Shown: piece after piece, positions 26,880-34,634 of the stretch
How the letters are laid out: each line of letters begins with the position of its first letter
How positions within the stretch are numbered: position 1 is the first letter of the stretch
DNA from: Paludibacteraceae bacterium
GTDB taxonomy: Bacteria > Bacteroidota > Bacteroidia > Bacteroidales > Paludibacteraceae
Direction: 5' to 3'
DNA length: 64,000 nucleotides
NCBI GenBank assembly: GCA_024401555.1
Contig: JAKSKV010000001.1
Coordinates: forward strand, 124,001 to 188,000
Notes under the pieces: generated by a model
What the model saw: the letters and a program-made list of their open reading frames with translations, nothing else
What the model was told of the DNA's origin: nothing
Databases searched by the model: none
Made by a program: the position numbers and the translations under genes

Positions 26880-27884
26880 TTTTGTACCTATGATTTGTAA
26901 TAGTTTTGCTGTCGCCATCGGAAAATGTTTGGCATTCCAGAGGATGAGTCGTGTCGGTAAGGAGCGTTTCACGAACCTATTGGTTTTATGGTCTGGTATT
27001 AGACGCTCGAATTCCGCTGTTATCTTCTCTATCTTGTCAGTCGCTAACTCACTGTTATTGATGGCATAATTGAAGAGGGAGGAGATATATCCTTTCTTGA
27101 TATAGATGAAATCCACTTCCTCCTTGAATTTGGCGTAGGTGCCACTCTCTTTTGCGAAGGCCAATAGCTTTTCGAATACGATTAACCTTTTCTGGTATTT
27201 TGTATTGTCTTTGGTCGTGCAGATGGATCCTGGACGGATCAGATAGTGGTAAAACGGTTTATCAACGTAGGATAGACTCTGGGCCTTCATGATTGCGCAG
27301 GCCACAAAGAAACTGTCGTCTGCCGACCTATCCTCTGGGTATGCGATGTTGTTGTCGAGCAAGAAGTCGCGTCTGTATAAGAATGTCCAAAAAAGCGACA
27401 CATAGTGCGTCATGAAATAGGACCGCTTCTCGTCCGTGAATTCACCTGGTTCCACTTGTGGGTTGGTGAGGATTTCCGACTTGTTGGTGTCTATGAAATC
27501 CTTGGATGCTTGGCAGATGCAGATGTCGGCGCTGTTGTACTCCTTTGCCTTCTGATACATCTCTTCGAACATATTGGCCTCGATCCAATCATCGCTGTCC
27601 ACATAAGCCACGTATTCTCCCTTTGCGAATTGGAGCGCGTAGTTCCTTGCCATACCTGCGCCAAGGTTGTGTTCGGGACGAAGGAAAACAAATTGGGACG
27701 CTTTGGGTGAGCCTTCGATTCGACGCTTTACCAAATCAATGCTCTTGTCTTTGGTATGGTCATCCACGAAGATGAATTCAATATTGTCCAAGGTCTGGCT
27801 CAATAGAGAATCGACACACTTCTCAATATATTTCTCTACTCCGTAAACGGGCAGAATGACGGATATTTTTGTCTCGTTTTCCAT
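26862..27884 (-). CDS. Family 2 glycosyltransferase
   Basis: A 340-residue GT-A glycosyltransferase. N-terminal ISVILPVYGVEKYIEKCVDSLLSQ-type opening, DDHTKD as the nucleotide-binding aspartates and YVDSDDWIE as the DxD motif. It probably adds a sugar to a surface glycan at the inner face of the membrane. The longer frame opens upstream, but the ATG at 27884 overlaps the stop of the preceding gene by one base (TAATG), which fits coupled translation. It is the last gene of the trpS-yfhO-capsule-synthase-like run. Confidence 0.88.
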   Translation of the reverse strand: MENETKISVILPVYGVEKYIEKCVDSLLSQTLDNIEFIFVDDHTKDKSIDLVKRRIEGSPKASQFVFLRPEHNLGAGMARNYALQFAKGEYVAYVDSDDWIEANMFEEMYQKAKEYNSADICICQASKDFIDTNKSEILTNPQVEPGEFTDEKRSYFMTHYVSLFWTFLYRRDFLLDNNIAYPEDRSADDSFFVACAIMKAQSLSYVDKPFYHYLIRPGSICTTKDNTKYQKRLIVFEKLLAFAKESGTYAKFKEEVDFIYIKKGYISSLFNYAINNSELATDKIEKITAEFERLIPDHKTNRFVKRSLPTRLILWNAKHFPMATAKLLQIIGTKRKMAV

Positions 27885-29458
27885 TACTGTTCTTTGGTTG
27901 GGAATGAATGGTTCGATCTGTACCAAAAGAATTTTCCGACGATTTGGTATAGGTAACTAAAATAGGGCGACAAGGGGTGACCTTTTATTTGACAACGCGT
28001 CAATGTGAGGACCTTTCCGAAGATTTTTTTCTTCGACTTGGTGTTGTCGGTGAAATATTTCATCGGTTCCCATTCGTCGTTGACGGTGAAGTATGAGAAC
28101 TTCAAGGCTCCCAAAGTTTCTTTCGGCTGCAATGTTTTGTCCATTACCAGTTGGTCTAGTTCATCTGTGTTTTGGGGTACATAACTGATGCCCAAATTTC
28201 GATACATCGCACATCCTAAGAGGACGACTGGTTTCTTTGCGTAAGCAGCCTCAAAACCGACGGATGAGCCGAATATCAGGATCTTGTCGGAGTTGTCGAT
28301 CAGTGCGTATGTGCTGACCGGAGAATTGCCTGGAATGATGGTTACATTCTCGTATTTCCCAGTGAACTCTAGTAATTTTTTGTGGTAAGAGTATGGAATG
28401 TCCTTTAGATTCGGATGTATTCTCAAATAGAGGTGGATGGACGGATCGTTTCCGAACTTCTCAAAAAGATATTGGATGCCAGTGAATTGATTGGGGAAGA
28501 GCGATAACTCCTTGAACTCCTCTCCTAAAGAGGCGAACTCATCTTCTGAACTGTTGAAGATAGCGATGTTATGCTTGCTTGGATCCCAATTAGCTGGCAG
28601 TTGACCGCTTTTTTGGAGTGTGGTGTAAGATACCTTGTCTCCGCTGGCGATGGAGCTTCTTCTTTTCTTGAAGAAGTTGGTGGCGGTCTCTATCTTCTCT
28701 TCTTTGGTTCGCTTCGGCGACTCCCACAAGTCATTGATCAATTGCGTGTTGTAATCCAAACTATGAGGCATGACATTGTGGAAGTATTTTTTGTTGATTT
28801 TGTTTTGCGTGTTGAATCCGACCTCGTATGAACAGAATGGTATGTGCTTGGTCATACATAAGTCGTAAACCGGACGGCAGCAAATGAATCTTGCGTTAAA
28901 GCAGGCCACTCCCCCTGGCTGGAGTTGCTCCAATGCGGTGTTGACCAAATCAGTTGTTTTGGCGCACATGTGCATATACCTGGAGATGAAATCCTTGAAT
29001 TGGTCGTCCACCAGTGGGTATAGGTTTCGACTGAGTGTCAGATAGGACGAAAAGGCGGCCAATCCAACCTTAACCCCCTTATATTCGATTTGTTCCAATT
29101 CAGAAATGGTGCTGAATGGGTTCTGCCGCATGAAATCGGATAGGGTAGGCTCGTTCCCTTTGGAGAAATTGGAGACTGGAATGATTGAGATGGATTGTTT
29201 GTTCTTGATGTGGCGAAATAGATGTTTTTGATACATCTTGCATACCTTGCAAAGCGATTTGTCACCATAACAATTGAATATACAGTTGTTGATGGCTTTC
29301 CCGTCGCAATAAACGACATCTACTTTTGCCCCCTTCTCGGCCAACTCCTCCGCATTGTCGAGGACAACACCGTAATGGTCGGGAACAAAGAAAACGGTCT
29401 TAAAAGGTACAAATAATGTGTAATGTTTTACACCTTCTATTTCTACATCTTTCATCAT
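27884..29458 (-). CDS. Capsule-synthesis-like glycosyltransferase (GT-B type)
   Basis: A 524-residue protein without a signal peptide. The C-terminal half has features of the capsule polysaccharide biosynthesis (KpsS/LipB-like) or CDP-glycerol transferase-like GT-B group: HNIAIFNSSEDEF, YLRIHPNLKD, and FGSSVGFEAAYAKKPVVLLG. The N-terminal half includes a four-cysteine cluster (CIFNCYGDKSLCKVCKMY, about 57-75), which is unusual. The gene lies between yfhO and a GT2, so a role in building a surface polysaccharide is likely. The substrate is unknown, and the family call rests on these motifs only. Confidence 0.62.
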   Translation of the reverse strand: MMKDVEIEGVKHYTLFVPFKTVFFVPDHYGVVLDNAEELAEKGAKVDVVYCDGKAINNCIFNCYGDKSLCKVCKMYQKHLFRHIKNKQSISIIPVSNFSKGNEPTLSDFMRQNPFSTISELEQIEYKGVKVGLAAFSSYLTLSRNLYPLVDDQFKDFISRYMHMCAKTTDLVNTALEQLQPGGVACFNARFICCRPVYDLCMTKHIPFCSYEVGFNTQNKINKKYFHNVMPHSLDYNTQLINDLWESPKRTKEEKIETATNFFKKRRSSIASGDKVSYTTLQKSGQLPANWDPSKHNIAIFNSSEDEFASLGEEFKELSLFPNQFTGIQYLFEKFGNDPSIHLYLRIHPNLKDIPYSYHKKLLEFTGKYENVTIIPGNSPVSTYALIDNSDKILIFGSSVGFEAAYAKKPVVLLGCAMYRNLGISYVPQNTDELDQLVMDKTLQPKETLGALKFSYFTVNDEWEPMKYFTDNTKSKKKIFGKVLTLTRCQIKGHPLSPYFSYLYQIVGKFFWYRSNHSFPTKEQ

Positions 29459-29487
29459 TATAATAGTCTTAACGAAACCTTTCTATG

Positions 29488-32010
29488 TTAGCTGTTTGCG
29501 ATCGCCTTCTTTTGTTTAAGAAATTGTAGAACGCATAACGCGATGATCAATCCCACCAGGATAAAGGAACCTATGGTGCCCAATAGCGTGAGGTTCCAGT
29601 AGGTGTCAGGCTCGAATTTGAATTCGATGTCGTGCTTTCCTGCTGGAATGGACAAGCCTCTCAACACCCAGTTGGCGCGGAAATGTTCCACCTCTTTGCC
29701 ATCGATAAAGGCTTTCCAACCTGGTTTGTAATAAATCTCGGAGAAGAGGGCCACATTGTCCTGTTTGCTGTCTGAGACATACTTTAGGTGGATAGGCTCG
29801 TAGCTGATGAGCTCGATGGTGGCGCTGCTGTCTCTCTCCATGGTGCACTCTTGGATGATTCCGGCGAATGATTTGTCGACGACTGCGGATGTCTTAGGGT
29901 TGATGACATCCAACGCTTTCATCTCTTCGTCCGCATTGTCCACATATCTCACATCTTGAACAAACCATACGTTGCCGTTGGCACCGTGGTTGGTGGCTGC
30001 TGGCATATCAGGGTTGAAGATGAGATACTTCATATTGAGCATATCCAAGATAGGCGTTGAGGCTTTGAGGATGGAGCTGTCCGCCTCACTCATTGTCTTG
30101 GCTTGGCGAAGATACCCAATGATGGCGCCCATCTCTTTTTCGATATGAAGATCGTAAAGGTCTTGATAGCGTCTTAGTTTAGCCGCATTGTATCCTCCGA
30201 TGGATTTGTGGAAGTATGATGTCTTGCTGTCGTTGAAAGGATTGTTAAGCGTCAACACTCTGTATGAGGCAGAGATGTCCTGCAGAATGAATTTGTCTGC
30301 CTCGCTCTCAACGAATTCTTTGTTTTTGCTTGACTTGACGAATTTAGATTCGTTTAGGTATCTCTTATCGACACTCCATAAATCGATGAATGTGAGGAGT
30401 GCGATTGCGGCAGCTCCCCATACGATGAATTTCTCCTTCGATTTTACGAATGTGTAGGCTAATAGTATGCCGAATGCCGCTAATATGAACCAGAAAGATC
30501 TCCATGCGTCTGACGATAATAGGTCCGCACGGTCTAACATAAGTGCGGATATATACCAATCAGGGACTTGTCCTTCTAATTGCGCGTCGTTTGCGCTCTC
30601 GAACGAGAAGAAAAGAGAAGGGAAGAGGGCGAAAATTAGACATAAGCCACCTGTTATAGCCCCGGACACATACAAATAGGTCTTGAGTTTTTGTGTCTCC
30701 ACTTTGTTGTCATAGATCTCCTTTAAAGCCAAGCAAGCCAACCATACGAATGTTATTTGTGGAATAACCAAAGCCATGGATGGTGTCCTGAACTTGTTGT
30801 AGAACGGCAGATGGTGGAATAGGAAATCGTTGAGTAGAGAAAAGTTTCTTCCCCAGCTCATGAAAATCAGGAAGGCTGACGCCGCTACGATCCACCATTT
30901 GTATTTCTTCTGTACTATGAACAGGGATAACACAAAAAGGAAGCAGATGATAGATCCGAAATAAACAGGACCAGAGGTGAACGGTTGGTCGCCCCAATAA
31001 GTGTATGAGTGAAGTTCCTTGGGAACAGGTTGTCCATTCTTTTTGAGGACTTTGCCCAAATTGGAATCTTTTTCTAATACACCTCCAGATCCACCTCCAT
31101 AAAGGTTCGGAACCAATAGCGTCAGGGTTTCCGCTTTTCCATAACTCCATGCGAACGCGTAGTCTTGATCCAAACCGGATGACTTATCTTGTTTCCCATC
31201 GACAGCGGATGTTAATTCCGACTTTCCTCGGATACTGCTTTTGCTGAGCTCGAAATTGGAATAGAGCAGTGCCGAGTTCATGATGAGGGCGACAAGGCCA
31301 CCTGCGAGCAGTACACCAGATGCGGTCAACAATGTCTTCGTGTCTTTGGATCTGACTTTATTTATCAGATAACCGATGTACAAGAAGAGGCACAGTAGAA
31401 ATAGATAGTAGGTAATCTGTATATGCCCGTGTCGAATATTCTCGGTTAAAGCGAATGTGAACAGAAGTCCTCCCGCAATCCATTTTCTCCGAAAGACCAA
31501 TGTGAGTCCGGCCAAAACCAATGGCATGCTTGCCATTACCCAACCTTTGGTTACGTGTCCCGCCTCGATGATGATGGGAAAGTAGGAGGAGAAGGCGAAG
31601 GCCACGGCTCCTAATATGGCAATGGGGAGGGAACATCCTAAAACACAGAAGAATATGTATCCACATACCAATGCGAGCAGAATGATGCCGGCGGTGTGGT
31701 AATCAAGGGCCCTGAAGGGAGCCTCCACCCAATTTATCGCATTGGGGTAGTTGTGCCGGATGCTGACGGTGTAACCCGGCATTCCAGAAAACATACTACC
31801 GCACCAAACAACATTGTTTCCGGATTTTTCGTGGTATTCGATGGTCTCCTGAGCCATCCCCTTCCAAAGAGTCTGGTCGCTCTGTCTTAATTCTTTCCCT
31901 TGGAATTGGGGGAGGAAATAGATGACGGTAATAGCTGCGAAGAATAGAACACTACCTATGTGGAAGAGTAGATTACTGCCTATGTGTTCCCAAATGGACT
32001 TGTCTTTCAT
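29488..32010 (-). CDS. YfhO-family membrane protein
   Basis: An 840-residue polytopic membrane protein with about twelve hydrophobic helices, the first near residues 12-32 and the last near 800-830. A large extracytoplasmic domain sits before the last helix. The opening resembles GT-C glycosyltransferases, with acidic residues in the first loop (QSDQTLW), and the C-terminal part has YYKPGWKAFIDGKE and IPAGKHDIEFKFEP. These fit YfhO proteins, implicated in Gram-positive bacteria in glycosylating surface polymers; in Bacteroidetes the role is undefined. It starts 17 bases after trpS. Confidence 0.82.
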   Translation of the reverse strand: MKDKSIWEHIGSNLLFHIGSVLFFAAITVIYFLPQFQGKELRQSDQTLWKGMAQETIEYHEKSGNNVVWCGSMFSGMPGYTVSIRHNYPNAINWVEAPFRALDYHTAGIILLALVCGYIFFCVLGCSLPIAILGAVAFAFSSYFPIIIEAGHVTKGWVMASMPLVLAGLTLVFRRKWIAGGLLFTFALTENIRHGHIQITYYLFLLCLFLYIGYLINKVRSKDTKTLLTASGVLLAGGLVALIMNSALLYSNFELSKSSIRGKSELTSAVDGKQDKSSGLDQDYAFAWSYGKAETLTLLVPNLYGGGSGGVLEKDSNLGKVLKKNGQPVPKELHSYTYWGDQPFTSGPVYFGSIICFLFVLSLFIVQKKYKWWIVAASAFLIFMSWGRNFSLLNDFLFHHLPFYNKFRTPSMALVIPQITFVWLACLALKEIYDNKVETQKLKTYLYVSGAITGGLCLIFALFPSLFFSFESANDAQLEGQVPDWYISALMLDRADLLSSDAWRSFWFILAAFGILLAYTFVKSKEKFIVWGAAAIALLTFIDLWSVDKRYLNESKFVKSSKNKEFVESEADKFILQDISASYRVLTLNNPFNDSKTSYFHKSIGGYNAAKLRRYQDLYDLHIEKEMGAIIGYLRQAKTMSEADSSILKASTPILDMLNMKYLIFNPDMPAATNHGANGNVWFVQDVRYVDNADEEMKALDVINPKTSAVVDKSFAGIIQECTMERDSSATIELISYEPIHLKYVSDSKQDNVALFSEIYYKPGWKAFIDGKEVEHFRANWVLRGLSIPAGKHDIEFKFEPDTYWNLTLLGTIGSFILVGLIIALCVLQFLKQKKAIANS

Positions 32011-32027
32011 TGCCTATTGATGGTCGA

Positions 32028-33017
32028 TTAGAAATTTCTGAATCCCATGATCTCTCTGACCTCACGGATGGTCTTTTGCGCACTTTCGCGGGCGATGTCA
32101 CGTCCACGGCTAATTGCATTGTGAAGAATCTCCGGATGAGCGTCGATGTAGGCGATCTTCTCTCGGATAGGCTCTGTGGCGGCTATGATGTCGGCTGCCA
32201 ACTGCTTCTTCAAATCTCCGTAGCGGATCTCACAGGTGTTCCACTTATCGTCGAAGTATTGAACGGTGTCTGGGGTTGAAACCACCTTCATCAAGGTGAA
32301 GAGGTTTTCGATGCACTCAGGTTTTTGTGAGTTCATCTCTGTAGGTCCTTGGTCGGTCAATGCTTTCTTTACCTTCTTCTCGATGGTCTTGGCGTCGTCT
32401 GCCAAGTAGATGCAGTTGCCTTCACTCTTACCCATCTTTCCACTTCCGTCCAATCCTGGAATCTTGATAGGCTCTGTGCCGTCGCTGTAGGCGATTGGCT
32501 CTTTGAAGTATTCCACTTTGTAGAAATTGTTGAAGCGCTTTGCGAAGTTGCGTGTCATCTCCAAGTGTTGCAGTTGGTCTTTGCCCACTGGCACTTGGTC
32601 TGCATTGTGGATAAGGATGTCCGCAGCCATCAAAGTAGGGTAGGTGAGCAATCCCGCGTTCACGTTTTCAGGATTCTTTCTCGCCTTGTCCTTGAAAGAT
32701 ACGGTCTTGGTCAACTCTCCCAAGTAAGCGTGCATGTTGAGCATAAGGTACAACTCCACCACTTCAGGAACATCGCTTTGGATGAATATGGCTGACTTCT
32801 CAGGGTCCAAACCGCAAGCGAGGTACTCGGTCAATACGCTCTTCACGTTGGGATAGAGAAGATTTGGATCTGGATGAGTGGTGAGGGAGTGATAATCCGC
32901 GATGAAGAAGAAACAGTTGTTGTTCTCTTGCATGCGTATGAAGTTCTTCAAGGCTCCGTAATAATTACCCAAGTGTAGGTTTCCTGTTGAACGGATGCCG
33001 CTTACTACAGTTTTCAT
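32028..33017 (-). CDS. trpS: Tryptophanyl-tRNA synthetase
   Basis: A 329-residue class I synthetase that charges tRNA-Trp. The HIGH-type motif is STGNLHLGNYYGAL (about 10-23) and the KMSKS-type motif is GKMGKSEGN (about 194-202). The tryptophan-binding stretch is MAADILIHNADQVPVGKDQLQH. Length and motif spacing are standard. It heads a minus-strand run with yfhO and surface-glycan genes. Confidence 0.96.
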   Translation of the reverse strand: MKTVVSGIRSTGNLHLGNYYGALKNFIRMQENNNCFFFIADYHSLTTHPDPNLLYPNVKSVLTEYLACGLDPEKSAIFIQSDVPEVVELYLMLNMHAYLGELTKTVSFKDKARKNPENVNAGLLTYPTLMAADILIHNADQVPVGKDQLQHLEMTRNFAKRFNNFYKVEYFKEPIAYSDGTEPIKIPGLDGSGKMGKSEGNCIYLADDAKTIEKKVKKALTDQGPTEMNSQKPECIENLFTLMKVVSTPDTVQYFDDKWNTCEIRYGDLKKQLAADIIAATEPIREKIAYIDAHPEILHNAISRGRDIARESAQKTIREVREIMGFRNF

Positions 33018-33054
33018 TGTATTTTCTTTCTAAATTTATACCTTTGCAAAAGTA
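33017..33054. promoter_or_regulatory. Abutting face-to-face promoters of trpS and vanZ
   Basis: On the plus strand TACCTTTG (33039-33046) is preceded by ATTG 19 bases upstream (TTG at 33017-33019). Immediately next to it, CAAAAGTA (33047-33054) is TACTTTTG on the minus strand. The two -7 elements touch, so the polymerase sites overlap and the two transcripts should overlap by a few bases. The partner TTTG of the minus promoter is weak. Confidence 0.55.
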
Positions 33055-33089
33055 ATAAAAAATTGTGATTTTATTTGCAGTTAGGTGTT

Positions 33090-33497
33090 ATGATGAAGTT
33101 TTTTAGGGTTTATGGCATGTCGCTTGTCTTATCGCTTGCCATTCTGTATGTGAGCATCATTCGCACGGTGCCAGAGGTGCCTCAACTCCAATTCGAGGGG
33201 TTGGACAAGGTGATCCACTTCTTGATGTATTTCTTGTTGGCGGCTGTGGTTTGTTTCGAGTTGTATCGTCAAAGATATGATTTCAAAGAGAGGACGATGC
33301 TCTTTTGGGGGGTGGTTTATCCTATCGTTTATGGCGGTGTCATTGAGTTGCTCCAAGAGAATTTCTTTCCACCTCGCAGTGGTGACTGGTTTGATTGGTT
33401 GGCCGATGCGTTAGGTGCCATAGCGGCCTTCTTCTTGGCGAAGTGGTTGTTGCCTAAATATGTAAAGCCTGAAAATCAGGGTTTTTGTGTCAGATAA
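33090..33497 (+). CDS. VanZ-family membrane protein
   Basis: A 135-residue membrane protein with four hydrophobic helices. The family motifs are FEGLDKVIHFLMYFLLA, YGGVIELLQENFFPPRSGDWFDWLADALGA. VanZ-like proteins are widespread and of uncertain function in Bacteroidetes. The frame opens at a TTG at 33075; the ATG pair at 33090/33093 is the likely start and lies downstream of the predicted transcript start near 33053. A glycosyltransferase gene begins 13 bases after the stop. Confidence 0.85.
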   Translation: MMKFFRVYGMSLVLSLAILYVSIIRTVPEVPQLQFEGLDKVIHFLMYFLLAAVVCFELYRQRYDFKERTMLFWGVVYPIVYGGVIELLQENFFPPRSGDWFDWLADALGAIAAFFLAKWLLPKYVKPENQGFCVR

Positions 33498-33510
33498 TTA
33501 AGTGAAAACC

Positions 33511-34545
33511 ATGTTGTTCTCTATATTAGTCCCGGTATATAACCGCCCCAATGAGGTACAGGAGTTGTTGGAGAGTTTGACGAAACAATCTTTTACTGAT
33601 TTCGAGGTGGTGATTGTGGAAGATGGCTCCTCTTTGAAGTGTGAGGAGGTTTGTTCTTCCTTCGCTGATAAAATGAACATCCAATATTTTTTCAAGGAGA
33701 ATAGTGGACCGGGACAAACACGCAACTATGCGGCGGAAAGAGCGCAGGGTGACTATTTTTTGATTTTGGACTCCGACGTCATATTGCCTGCCGATTATCT
33801 GAAGAATACGGCCGATGAATTGGCTCGTGAATACGCCGATGCTTTCGGTGGTCCAGATGCCGCCCACGAATCCTTTACGGATCTGCAAAAGGCCATCAGT
33901 TATTCCATGACCTCCTTCTTCACCACAGGAGGTATCCGTGGTGGTAAGAAGAAGATGGACAAGTTCTATCCTCGCAGTTTCAACCTCGGTGTGAAGGCGG
34001 ACGTTTTTCGTGCTTTGGGCGGATTCTCCAATATGCGTTTCGGTGAGGATATTGATTTCAGCATCCGAATCTTCAAAGGTGGCTATCAGTGCCGTCTCTT
34101 CCCGGAGTCTTGGGTGTGGCACAAGCGTAGAACCGATTTGAAGAAATTTTTCAAACAGGTCTATAACAGTGGCATGGCCCGCATCAATCTCTATAAGAAA
34201 TATCCTGAATCCTTGAAGTTGGTTCACCTTTTGCCTGCTCTCTTTACGGTGGGATCTTGGGGCTGTATCCTTTCCGCGGTAGTGGCCTTGGTGGTTTCAC
34301 TTTTTTCGGGAAGCTTCTCGATCTGTGGGCCCCTCTTATGTTTGTCGCCGTTAATTCTTTACTCTTTATTGGTGATGGTGGATTCCACCTGCCAAAACGG
34401 TAGCCTGAAGATCGGGTTGCTCTCCGTTCCTGCGGCTTTTACGCAGTTGTGGGGTTATGGTTTAGGTTTTATCCATGCTTGGTTCTCCCGTTGTGTGTTG
34501 GGAGAGGGGGAAGTGAAGGCCTTTACGAAGAATTTCTATAAATAA
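33511..34545 (+). CDS. Family 2 glycosyltransferase with C-terminal membrane region
   Basis: A 344-residue glycosyltransferase. The N-terminal GT-A domain opens with FSILVPVYNRPNEVQELL, has VEDGSS and the DxD-type LDSDV, and GGFSNMRFGEDIDFSIRIF as the acceptor-side ED motif. From about residue 240 there are two or three hydrophobic helices, so it acts at the inner membrane. The ATG at 33511 is chosen; a GTG at 33502 is possible. It follows vanZ closely, so they are probably co-transcribed. Acceptor and donor unknown. Confidence 0.87.
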   Translation: MLFSILVPVYNRPNEVQELLESLTKQSFTDFEVVIVEDGSSLKCEEVCSSFADKMNIQYFFKENSGPGQTRNYAAERAQGDYFLILDSDVILPADYLKNTADELAREYADAFGGPDAAHESFTDLQKAISYSMTSFFTTGGIRGGKKKMDKFYPRSFNLGVKADVFRALGGFSNMRFGEDIDFSIRIFKGGYQCRLFPESWVWHKRRTDLKKFFKQVYNSGMARINLYKKYPESLKLVHLLPALFTVGSWGCILSAVVALVVSLFSGSFSICGPLLCLSPLILYSLLVMVDSTCQNGSLKIGLLSVPAAFTQLWGYGLGFIHAWFSRCVLGEGEVKAFTKNFYK

Positions 34546-34570
34546 TTAGAAACCTTGTAGATACAACAAA

Positions 34571-34598
34571 GGGGCGAATGGAGATTTCCAATCGCCCC
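34571..34598. terminator. Hairpin between convergent GT2 and metH
   Basis: GGGGCGA (34571-34577) pairs with TCGCCCC (34592-34598); an inner TGGA/TCCA extends the stem past one A-A mismatch. T tracts are weak on both sides. Confidence 0.55.
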
Positions 34599-34634
34599 TA
34601 TTAGTTCTCTCTGGCTAATTTATCTATTACATTT

